A stretch of 64,000 bases of DNA from the NCBI RefSeq assembly GCF_030504985.1, contig NZ_JASERU010000009.1, positions 1-64,000 on the forward strand, read 5' to 3'. This document shows, piece by piece, positions 8,207-15,020 of the stretch. Source of the stretch: Fulvimonas sp. R45 (GTDB lineage: Bacteria; Pseudomonadota; Gammaproteobacteria; Xanthomonadales; Rhodanobacteraceae). Numbering within the stretch: position 1 is the first letter of the stretch; every line of letters begins with the position of its first letter. The translations under genes and the position numbers were made by a program. The notes beneath the pieces were generated by a model. It was not told where the DNA came from. It did not search any database and saw only the letters and a list, made by a program, of their open reading frames with translations.

Positions 8207-8434
8207 ATGAAGCCGTACCGGAACCGCAGCGGGAAATCCGGCGTCGCCGCCTACGACAGCGGCGACGGCTTCATCCGGGTGCGCTTCGTCCGCGACGGCA
8301 CCTACGAATACACCGACGCCCGGCCCGGCCGCCAGCACGTGCGCAACATGCAGGCGCTCGCCGCGGCCGGCCTCGGCCTGTCCACCTACATCAGCCGCTT
8401 CGTGCGCGAACGCTACGCGCGCAAGCTCGATTGA
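8207..8434 (+). CDS. Small conserved protein of unknown function within the nrd operon
   Basis: A 75-residue soluble protein lying 13 bp after nrdA and 27 bp before nrdB, so it is almost certainly co-transcribed and under the cobalamin riboswitch. It starts MKPYRNRSGKSGVAAYDSG and has a compact pattern of aromatic and charged residues (FIRVRFVRDGTYEYTD). It ends in LSTYISRFVRERYARKLD, which suggests a small beta-sheet followed by a helix. I do not recognise the family confidently. Its place between the two RNR subunit genes suggests a role linked to RNR or thiol chemistry, but that is guilt by association only. Confidence 0.75.
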   Translation: MKPYRNRSGKSGVAAYDSGDGFIRVRFVRDGTYEYTDARPGRQHVRNMQALAAAGLGLSTYISRFVRERYARKLD

Positions 8435-8461
8435 GCGCCCGCGGCGCCGCAAGGAAACCCC

Positions 8462-9466
8462 ATGTCGCACATCCTCGACCCCGGCTTCGAACTCACCCTG
8501 CGCCCGATGCGCTACCCGGCGTTCTACGAGATGTACCGCAACGCCATCAAGAACACCTGGACGGTGGACGAGGTGGACTTCTCGCTCGACACCACCGACC
8601 TCAACGCGAAGATGTCGGCGGCCGACCGCCACCTGATCCACCGCCTGATCGCGTTCTTCGCCACCGGCGACACCATCGTGTCGAACAACCTGGTGCTGAA
8701 CCTGTACCAGCACGTCAACGCACCCGAGGCGCGCATGTACCTGTCGCGCCAGCTCTACGAGGAGGCGCTGCACGTGCAGTTCTATCTGACCCTGCTGGAC
8801 ACCTACATCCCGGACCCGGGCGAGCGCGCCAAGGCCTTCGCGGCGATCGAGAACATCCCCTCGATCCGCGCCAAGGGCGAGTTCTGCTTCAAGTGGATCG
8901 ACTCGATCCAGGACCTCAAGCGGCTGGAGACGCGCGGGCAGCGTCGCCAGTTCCTGCTCAACCTGATCTGCTTCGCCGCCTGCATCGAGGGCCTGTTCTT
9001 CTTCGCCGCGTTCGCCTACGTGTACTACTTCCGCTCGCGCGGGCTGCTGCACGGCCTCGCCTCCGGCACCAACTGGGTGTTCCGCGACGAGAGCTGCCAC
9101 ATGGCGTTCGCCTTCGAGGTGGTGCGCACCGTGCGCGCCGAGGAACCGGACCTGTTCGACGAGGCCATGCGCGCCCAGGTGGAGGCGATGCTGGAGGACG
9201 CCATCGCCTGCGAGACGCAGTTCGCCGAGGACGTGCTCTCCGGCGGCGTGGTCGGCCTGTCGGCGAAGGACGTGCGCCAGTACCTGGAGTACGTGGCCGA
9301 CCAGCGCCTGGCCCAGCTCGACCTGCCGAAGAAGTACGGCGCGAGGAACCCGTTCGACTTCATGGACCTGCAGGACGTGCAGGAAGTCACCAACTTCTTC
9401 GAGCGCCGCGTCTCGGCCTACCAGGTCGGCGTGGAGGGCGAGGTGGCGTTCGACATGGCGTTCTGA
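8462..9466 (+). CDS. nrdB: Class Ia ribonucleoside-diphosphate reductase, beta subunit
   Basis: A 334-residue ferritin-like radical subunit that holds the diferric-tyrosyl cofactor. In EEALHVQFY, E101 and H104 are iron ligands and Y108 aligns with the E. coli radical Tyr122 (the E-x2-H-x3-Y spacing is conserved). The second ligand pair is E210/H213 in ESCHMAF. The helical core and the C-terminus (RVSAYQVGVEGEVAFDMAF), which docks on NrdA, are intact. A good Shine-Dalgarno (AAGGAAA) precedes ATG 8462. It is the last gene of the riboswitch-controlled operon. Confidence 0.97.
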   Translation: MSHILDPGFELTLRPMRYPAFYEMYRNAIKNTWTVDEVDFSLDTTDLNAKMSAADRHLIHRLIAFFATGDTIVSNNLVLNLYQHVNAPEARMYLSRQLYEEALHVQFYLTLLDTYIPDPGERAKAFAAIENIPSIRAKGEFCFKWIDSIQDLKRLETRGQRRQFLLNLICFAACIEGLFFFAAFAYVYYFRSRGLLHGLASGTNWVFRDESCHMAFAFEVVRTVRAEEPDLFDEAMRAQVEAMLEDAIACETQFAEDVLSGGVVGLSAKDVRQYLEYVADQRLAQLDLPKKYGARNPFDFMDLQDVQEVTNFFERRVSAYQVGVEGEVAFDMAF

Positions 9467-9501
9467 ACGCCCGCCACCCAGGGCCCCGGCCTGGCGCCGG
9501 T

Positions 9502-9536
9502 TTCACATGCGGCTGTCATGTCGACGCATCTACAAT
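9502..9536 (+). promoter_or_regulatory. Candidate Pho box with -10 element
   Basis: TTCACAT (9502-9508) and CTGTCAT (9513-9519) form two 7-bp units in 11-bp register, the geometry of a PhoB box; the second is a perfect unit and the first 4/7. TACAAT (9531-9536) lies 12 bp downstream as a good -10, as in PhoB-activated promoters that lack a -35. The next gene is the TonB receptor at 9916, about 375 nt downstream. Confidence 0.45.
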
Positions 9537-9616
9537 GGCGCCGCCCTGCCATGCATGGCGCCCGTGCACCCGTCAACCGCCTCCCTCCGGGGAGGCGTTG
9601 TCGTACCGGAACAACA

Positions 9617-9890
9617 ATAGGAGCCTGTTCAAAATCTCCCCGTGGCCCGCGCCGGAGCTGTTTGCGCGTAGACCAAGGAAGAGCGAAGGAGTGGACGTCC
9701 GTCCACGACTGAGCGATGACGCAGGGAGGCGGGCCAACAGACCCGGCCCGAAGGGCTGCCTTGCCCTGGCCACCATGCGGCAGCGCGCGCGGCTTGGCCT
9801 GCCCGCCAGGCAGGCGCTGCGCCACGCACTCCCACCTGGCGGCCAGGGCAAGGCAACGCGGGCTACGGGGAGATCTTGAACAGGCTCTAA
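9617..9890. mobile_element. MITE-like repeat element, copy 1
   Basis: A ~274-bp non-coding element bounded by long near-perfect terminal inverted repeats (~30 bp) whose tips read GAGCCTGTTCA and TGAACAGGCTC. Inside are a short hairpin GTGGACG-TC-CGTCCAC and a large stem formed by CCTTGCCCTGGC...GCCAGGGCAAGG. A second copy lies in inverse orientation at 48207-48479 with high identity along its whole length. It encodes no transposase, so it is best read as a non-autonomous transposable element or a large palindromic intergenic repeat. This copy sits in the leader of the TonB receptor gene. Confidence 0.75.
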
Positions 9891-9915
9891 GATCGCGCAG
9901 CCAACCGAGGAACCC

Positions 9916-12900
9916 ATGGACTCCACCACCCGCGCCCGCTCGCTTCCGTTCGCCATCGCCGCCCTCCTGGCCCTGACCCCGGCCGTCGCCCAGAACATCA
10001 CCACCTCCGGCGCCGTCGGCCGCGTGCTCGACGCCCAGGGCCAGCCGGTGGCGGGGGCCACCGTGACCATCGTGCACGTGCCCTCCGGCACCACCAAGTC
10101 GGTGACCACCGATGCCGACGGCCGCTACTCGGCGCAGGGCCTGCGCGCGGGTGGCCCGTTCACCATCACCGCGGCCAAGCCGGGCCTGGTCGGCACCGAG
10201 CAGGACAACGTCTACCTGCAGCTGGGCCAGCCCTCGGCGATCAACCTCACCCTGGGCGCCAGCGCCGTGGAAGCGCACACGCTGGGCGCGGTGACGGTGA
10301 ATGCCTCGGCGCTGGCGCAGACCTTCACCTCCGAGAACAAGGGCCTGTCCACCACCATCTCGCAGCGCCAGCTGCAGGCCACGCCGCAGGGCAACCGCTC
10401 GATCGACGACGTGGCGCGGCTCGACCCGCGCATCACCGTGACCGACCAGGGCACCGGCGCGATCTCCGCCGCCGGCATGAACAACCGCTACAACAACATC
10501 GCGGTGGACGGCGTGACCCAGGGCGACCCGTTCGGCCTCAACGCGAACGGCCTGCCGTACCAGAAGTCGCCGATCTCGCCCGAGACCATCGCGGAATACA
10601 ACATCTCCACCGCCAACTACGACGTCTCCTCCGACGTGGTGGGCGCCGACGTCAACGCGGTGACCAAGTCCGGCACCAACCAGTTCCACGGCTCGGTCTA
10701 CTACAGCTACCGCAACGCCAACCACCTGGTGGGCGACGCCGGCTGGCTGCCGAAGAGCGACCCGGGCTACCACTACAAGGGCTACCAGAAGGACGCCACC
10801 TACGGCTTCAACGTGGGCGGCCCGATCGTGAAGGACACGCTGTTCTTCTTCGTCTCCGCCGAGCACGAGAAGACCACCGGCATCGGCGCCGACTCGGCCA
10901 ACGGCCTGGACGACTCGCTGGGCAACGGCCCGTCCACCAGCAACAAGGTGTCGCCGGGCGACCTGCAGAAGATCATCGACGCGGCCAGGCAGCTGGGCCT
11001 CACCCCGGGCACCTTCGGCGGCCCCACCGGCCTGACCTACGACGACAAGCGCTACCTGGCCAAGATCGACTGGAACATCTCCAACAACCACCGCGCCAGC
11101 TTCACCTGGCAGAGCACCAAGGAGATGCTGCCGGCGGTGGGCGGCAACAGCCCGAACAGCGTGGGCCTGACCAGCTACACCTACACCAAGGCCATCACCA
11201 CCGACAACTACGTGGCGCACCTGTACGACGACTGGAGCGACAGCTTCTCCACCGAGGCCAAGGTCGGCTACCAGAAGTACGTGCAGGACACCACCGCGCC
11301 GTTCCAGCAGCCCTCGGTGAACGTGAACCTGTCGCCCACCGGCAAGGGTCCGTCGGTGAACCTGGGCGAGGAGCAGTACCGCCACTACAACCACATCGAC
11401 ACCAAGAAGGTCAGCGTCTTCCTGGCCGGCACCTGGTACGCGGGCGACCACGCGATCAAGGGCGGCATCGACTACCAGCGCAACCAGATCAACAACCTGT
11501 TCGGGCAGGCCGAGTTCGGCGTCTACACCTTCTGGGGCATCGACAATTTCCTGGCCGGCAACTACAACAAGTACTCGCTCTACCACCCGGCGCCGGGCTA
11601 CGCGCTGGCCGACATCGCCGGCCAGTGGACGTACAGCCAGTTCAGCCCGTTCCTGCAGGACACCTGGCAGGTCACCGATGCGCTGTCGCTGCAGTACGGC
11701 GTGCGCGTGGACATCCCGCATTCGAGCAGGCAGCCGGTCTACAACCCCGGCTTCGAGCAGGCCTTCGGCTACCCGAACAACAACGTGGTCGGCTCGTCCA
11801 ACCGCGTGGTGGAACCGCGGCTCTCGTTCAACTACAGCTTCGACACCGCCTACAAGACCCAGCTGCGTGGCGGCGCGGGCCTGTTCCAGACCAACCCGCC
11901 CACGGTGTGGATGACCAACCCGTTCCAGAACAACGGCGTCACCCTGCTCAACTACACCTCCTACAACCCCGCCAACGCGCCGTTCAGCCCCGACCCGTTC
12001 CACCAGAACATCCCGGCCGGCGGCGGCGCGGGCTCGATCGACACCATCGCCCGCGACTTCCGCCTGCCGACCGTGTGGAAGATGAGCCTGGCGCTGGACC
12101 GCGAGCTGCCCTGGTGGGGCCTGGTGGCCTCGGCCGAATACCAGCACATCAAGGTGCGCGACGGCATCCTGTACGAGGCGGTGAACTTCGGCGCGCCCAC
12201 CGGCACCCTGCCCGACGGCCGCGAGCAGTTCTGGAGGACCCCGGGCGAGGCGCCGACCACCGCCGACACGCTGGCCAACCAGAACCGCGCCTTCAGCACC
12301 GCCTCCACCCTGCTGACCAACACCCACCGCGGCAAGTCCGACAGCCTCACCCTCGCGCTGAGCAAGCCGTTCTCGGACGACTGGTTCGGCAACGTCAGCC
12401 TCACCTTCAACCATGCCACCGACGTCGACCCCGGCACCGACACCATCGCCTACAACGGCTACCAGCGCGTGGCGCGGCTGAACCCGAACAGCGACGTGCT
12501 GGCCACCTCCAACTACAACGTGGCCAAGGTGCTGAAGGCCTCGCTGACCTGGCAGCACGCGTTCTTCGGCGACTACATCACGCAGGTATCGGCGTTCTAC
12601 AGCGGCCATACCGGCCTGCCCTACACCTGGGTGTTCGGCAACGACGCCAACGGCGACAGCATCGCCGGCTGGGACCCGGTCTACATCCCCGCCGCGAACG
12701 ACCCGAGGGTGGCCTACGCGCCCGGCACCAGCCAGCAGGCGATCGACCAGTTCCAGGCCTTCCTCGCCGGCAATCCGTACCTGCGCGACCACCGCGGCCG
12801 CATCGCCAGCCGCAACGGCGACCGCACCGCCTGGGTGAACGAGCTGGACATGAGCTTCTCGCAGGAAGTGCCCGGCCTGTTCAGGGGCAACAAGGGCGTG

Positions 12901-13161
12901 CTGCGGCTGGACGTCTACAACGTGCTCAACCTGCTCGACAAGCACTGGGGCCAGCAGCGCAACACCGGGCTCTATCCCACCCGCACGCTGGTCAACTACG
13001 CCGGCGTGAACGCGCAGGGCCAGTACGTGTATGCGCTGCCCACCGACAAGAACGGCAACTACCAGCCACAGCAGCTGCAGACCTACGACGGCGGCTTCTA
13101 CGACCCCAGCCGGGTGGTGTCCCGCTGGTCCGCCATGCTGACCCTGCGCTACAACTTCTGA
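9916..13161 (+). CDS. Oar-like TonB-dependent outer-membrane receptor with carboxypeptidase-regulatory-like domain
   Basis: A 1081-residue outer-membrane protein. A signal peptide spans residues ~1-29. A carboxypeptidase-regulatory-like Ig-fold domain (~33-115; TSGAVGRVLDAQGQPVAGAT) follows. The plug region has IDDVARLDPRITVTD near 160, and the beta-barrel ends in an aromatic strand (SAMLTLRYNF). This is the Oar subclass common in xanthomonads and myxobacteria; substrates are mostly unknown. A GAGGAA Shine-Dalgarno precedes ATG 9916. The leader contains a candidate Pho box and the MITE-like repeat, so phosphate-linked control is a reasonable guess. No TonB/ExbB gene is nearby. Confidence 0.92.
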   Translation: MDSTTRARSLPFAIAALLALTPAVAQNITTSGAVGRVLDAQGQPVAGATVTIVHVPSGTTKSVTTDADGRYSAQGLRAGGPFTITAAKPGLVGTEQDNVYLQLGQPSAINLTLGASAVEAHTLGAVTVNASALAQTFTSENKGLSTTISQRQLQATPQGNRSIDDVARLDPRITVTDQGTGAISAAGMNNRYNNIAVDGVTQGDPFGLNANGLPYQKSPISPETIAEYNISTANYDVSSDVVGADVNAVTKSGTNQFHGSVYYSYRNANHLVGDAGWLPKSDPGYHYKGYQKDATYGFNVGGPIVKDTLFFFVSAEHEKTTGIGADSANGLDDSLGNGPSTSNKVSPGDLQKIIDAARQLGLTPGTFGGPTGLTYDDKRYLAKIDWNISNNHRASFTWQSTKEMLPAVGGNSPNSVGLTSYTYTKAITTDNYVAHLYDDWSDSFSTEAKVGYQKYVQDTTAPFQQPSVNVNLSPTGKGPSVNLGEEQYRHYNHIDTKKVSVFLAGTWYAGDHAIKGGIDYQRNQINNLFGQAEFGVYTFWGIDNFLAGNYNKYSLYHPAPGYALADIAGQWTYSQFSPFLQDTWQVTDALSLQYGVRVDIPHSSRQPVYNPGFEQAFGYPNNNVVGSSNRVVEPRLSFNYSFDTAYKTQLRGGAGLFQTNPPTVWMTNPFQNNGVTLLNYTSYNPANAPFSPDPFHQNIPAGGGAGSIDTIARDFRLPTVWKMSLALDRELPWWGLVASAEYQHIKVRDGILYEAVNFGAPTGTLPDGREQFWRTPGEAPTTADTLANQNRAFSTASTLLTNTHRGKSDSLTLALSKPFSDDWFGNVSLTFNHATDVDPGTDTIAYNGYQRVARLNPNSDVLATSNYNVAKVLKASLTWQHAFFGDYITQVSAFYSGHTGLPYTWVFGNDANGDSIAGWDPVYIPAANDPRVAYAPGTSQQAIDQFQAFLAGNPYLRDHRGRIASRNGDRTAWVNELDMSFSQEVPGLFRGNKGVLRLDVYNVLNLLDKHWGQQRNTGLYPTRTLVNYAGVNAQGQYVYALPTDKNGNYQPQQLQTYDGGFYDPSRVVSRWSAMLTLRYNF

Positions 13162-13184
13162 CCGGCCGCTGCGGCCGCACCCAG

Positions 13185-13208
13185 CACGGGCGCCTGCGGG
13201 CGCCCGTG
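13185..13208 (+). terminator. Hairpin after the TonB receptor gene
   Basis: CACGGGCGCC pairs with GGCGCCCGTG across a 4-nt loop, 24 bp after the stop codon. Only a weak T-rich run (TCGTTT) follows, so termination may be partial. Confidence 0.5.
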
Positions 13209-13235
13209 TCGTTTCCGGCGCGGGAGGCCGCCTGC

Positions 13236-13274
13236 TTGACATGTAACGAACGTTACATGTAACGTTCGTTACAT
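13236..13274 (+). promoter_or_regulatory. TetR operator/promoter: 34-bp perfect palindrome over a leaderless start
   Basis: Bases 13241-13274 form a perfect 34-bp palindrome made of two overlapping 18-bp near-palindromes, ATGTAACGAACGTTACAT and ATGTAACGTTCGTTACAT. A consensus -35 TTGACA (13236-13241) touches its left edge and a -10-like TGTAAC (13258-13263) lies inside it. The predicted transcription start coincides with the ATG of the regulator (13273), and no ribosome-binding site is possible between them. This fits tight autorepression of a leaderless mRNA. Confidence 0.75.
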
Positions 13275-13839
13275 GCAGACCCGGAAAGAAGCCCTGATCG
13301 AATCCATCGTCGGCTACCTGCTGGAGCACGGGCTGGCCAATCTCTCGCTGCGCCCGCTCGCCGCGGCCGTCGGCACCAGCGCGCGCCTGCTCGTCTACCA
13401 CTTCGAGTCGAAGGAACGACTGCTCGGTGAAGTGCTCGAAGCCATGCAGACGCGGCTGCGCCAGTCCATGGCGGAGCTGCTGGAGCGGCCGTCCGCCAGG
13501 CATCCGGAGCAACCGCTCAAGCTGTTCTGGCGCTGGGCCATCGCCGACGACAACTACCCGTACCTCAAGCTGGTCTACGAGCTGACGATACTCGCCGCCC
13601 AGGCCCCGGACACCTACGCGCAATACGTCCAGCGCAACACCACGCACTGGACGGATTTCATCCTCGCGATGCTGCCCGCCTCCCGGCGCGACCCGGCCTT
13701 CGCCACCCTGTGCGCCGCCGTGTTCGACGGCCTGTTCATCGAACTGATGGCCACCGGCGACCGCAAGCGCACCACCCAGGCCATCGACCGCTTCATACAG
13801 ATCGTCCTCGACGCGCGCAGGCACCAGGCCGGCGCCTGA
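13273..13839 (+). CDS. TetR/AcrR-family transcriptional regulator
   Basis: A 188-residue one-domain regulator with an N-terminal TetR helix-turn-helix (residues ~10-50; LRPLAAAVGTSARLLVYHF with the typical YHF and SKERLL). A helical ligand-binding and dimer domain follows. Its ATG overlaps the end of a 34-bp perfect palindrome that is very probably its own operator. The CPBP protease gene starts 38 bp after its stop and is likely in the same autoregulated transcript. The ligand is unknown. Confidence 0.9.
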   Translation: MQTRKEALIESIVGYLLEHGLANLSLRPLAAAVGTSARLLVYHFESKERLLGEVLEAMQTRLRQSMAELLERPSARHPEQPLKLFWRWAIADDNYPYLKLVYELTILAAQAPDTYAQYVQRNTTHWTDFILAMLPASRRDPAFATLCAAVFDGLFIELMATGDRKRTTQAIDRFIQIVLDARRHQAGA

Positions 13840-13877
13840 CGCGTCCCCCACCCGCCAACCACGCAGGGAAAACATCC

Positions 13878-14555
13878 ATGCACAGCCTGGCCGCCCGTCC
13901 GAAGACCACCGGCAAACGCCGGTGGGCCATCGCCCTCGCGGGCCTGCTGCTCGCCCTCGGACCGGTCAGCCTGCCCTTCAGCACCTGGGACCACGAGTTC
14001 GCCGGCATCGGCCACCTGGTCGGCAACGAGGTCATCTGGTGGATCTACATCGCCGCGGTACTGTGGTACGTGCGCCGGATCGAACGGCGTCCGCTGGCGT
14101 CGATCGGCTTTCGCGCGCCCGGGGCCGCGAACATCGCCCTCGGCGTGCTGTCGGGCGTGGCGATCCTCCTCGTGCTCGGCGCGATGGTCTACCTCGTGCT
14201 CCCCGCATTGCACCTGGACGATCCGGTGGCCGCCACGGCGGGCGGCAGCGCCCTGATGGCCACGCCGTTCTGGTGGCGCCTCGTCTCCACGGTGCGCGCC
14301 GCGGTGTCCGAAGAGGTGCTGTTCCGCGGCTACGCGATGGAACGGGTCGAGGAACTGACCGGCAGCCGGGTCGTCGCAACCGTCCTCTCCCTCGCCGTGT
14401 TCGCCATCGACCATGTGGCCTACTGGGGCTGGAGCCACGAGCTGGTGGTCGTCGTCGGCGGCCTGGCGTTCTCGCTGCTGTACCTGTGGCGCCGCAACCT
14501 GTGGGTCAGCATCGTCGCGCACTTCATCGTGGATGCCGCCACGGTCCTCCCCTAG
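13878..14555 (+). CDS. CPBP-family intramembrane metalloprotease
   Basis: A 225-residue polytopic membrane protein of the CPBP/CAAX-protease (Abi) family. The three diagnostic motifs are present: EEVLFR (EExxxR) at 145-150, FAIDH (FxxxH) ending at H179, and HFIVD (HxxxD) at 214-218, embedded in hydrophobic segments. Family members cleave prenylated or other substrates within the membrane or act in bacteriocin self-immunity; the bacterial substrate here is unknown. It follows the TetR regulator by 38 bp, suggesting that the regulator controls it. Confidence 0.88.
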   Translation: MHSLAARPKTTGKRRWAIALAGLLLALGPVSLPFSTWDHEFAGIGHLVGNEVIWWIYIAAVLWYVRRIERRPLASIGFRAPGAANIALGVLSGVAILLVLGAMVYLVLPALHLDDPVAATAGGSALMATPFWWRLVSTVRAAVSEEVLFRGYAMERVEELTGSRVVATVLSLAVFAIDHVAYWGWSHELVVVVGGLAFSLLYLWRRNLWVSIVAHFIVDAATVLP

Positions 14556-14570
14556 CCGCGCGGGAGGCAC

Positions 14571-14617
14571 TTGACTACACGTGTCGCCAGGCGTAGCGTG
14601 ACGACACGTGTAGTCAA
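14571..14617 (+). promoter_or_regulatory. BlaI-type operator/promoter
   Basis: Perfect 16-bp inverted arms TTGACTACACGTGTCG (14571-14586) and CGACACGTGTAGTCAA (14602-14617) are separated by 15 bp. Each arm contains its own ACACGTGT dyad resembling the TACA-N2-TGTA core of BlaI/MecI operators, so two repressor dimers could bind. The left arm doubles as a -35 (TTGACT), with a weak -10 TAGCGT at 14594-14599 after 17 bp. The BlaI-like gene begins at 14633, so autoregulation is expected. Confidence 0.7.
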
Positions 14618-14632
14618 GACAGGTGCACCCGC

Positions 14633-15019
14633 ATGACCCGACCGTCCATCGGCGACCAGGAACTCGCCCTGCTGCATTACCTGGCCGAGCACGAACCCGC
14701 TTCGGTGGGCGAAGTGGCCGCCGGCTTCGGCGAGACGCACGGCCTCGCCCGCTCCACCGTGCTGACCATGATGGAGCGCCTGCGCGCCAAGGGCTACCTC
14801 AAGCGCCGCCAGGCGCAGGGCATGTACCGCTACAGCACCGCTACCGGCACCGGCGAGGTGATGCGCCGCGCGGTGGGCAGCTTCGTCGAGAACACCCTGC
14901 GCGGCTCGGTCTCGCCGTTCGTGGCGTGGATGGCCGAGCGCGGCGAGGTCAGCGACGAGGAACTGGCCGAACTGCAGGCGCTGGTGGCGCGGCTGCAGAC
15001 CACCCGCAAGGAGAAGTGA
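14633..15019 (+). CDS. BlaI/MecI/CopY-family transcriptional repressor
   Basis: A 128-residue winged-helix repressor of the Penicillinase_R family: SIGDQELALLHYLAEHEPAS, then the recognition helix region RSTVLTMMERLRAKGYLKRR and the wing GMYRYS. The C-terminal dimerisation part holds the site that BlaR1-type proteases cut. It is paired with an M56 peptidase gene that starts 1 bp after its stop, the standard blaI-blaR1 arrangement, and preceded by a two-dyad operator. No beta-lactamase gene is adjacent; the likely targets are itself, the peptidase and the two downstream permeases. Confidence 0.92.
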   Translation: MTRPSIGDQELALLHYLAEHEPASVGEVAAGFGETHGLARSTVLTMMERLRAKGYLKRRQAQGMYRYSTATGTGEVMRRAVGSFVENTLRGSVSPFVAWMAERGEVSDEELAELQALVARLQTTRKEK

Positions 15020-15020
15020 G

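Noticed and set aside
9418-13875. A 1485-residue open frame on the minus strand opposite the TonB receptor gene
   Set aside because: It is a shadow of the high-GC codon pattern of the receptor; the product is Val/Gly/Arg-rich without a domain and runs through the repeat element.
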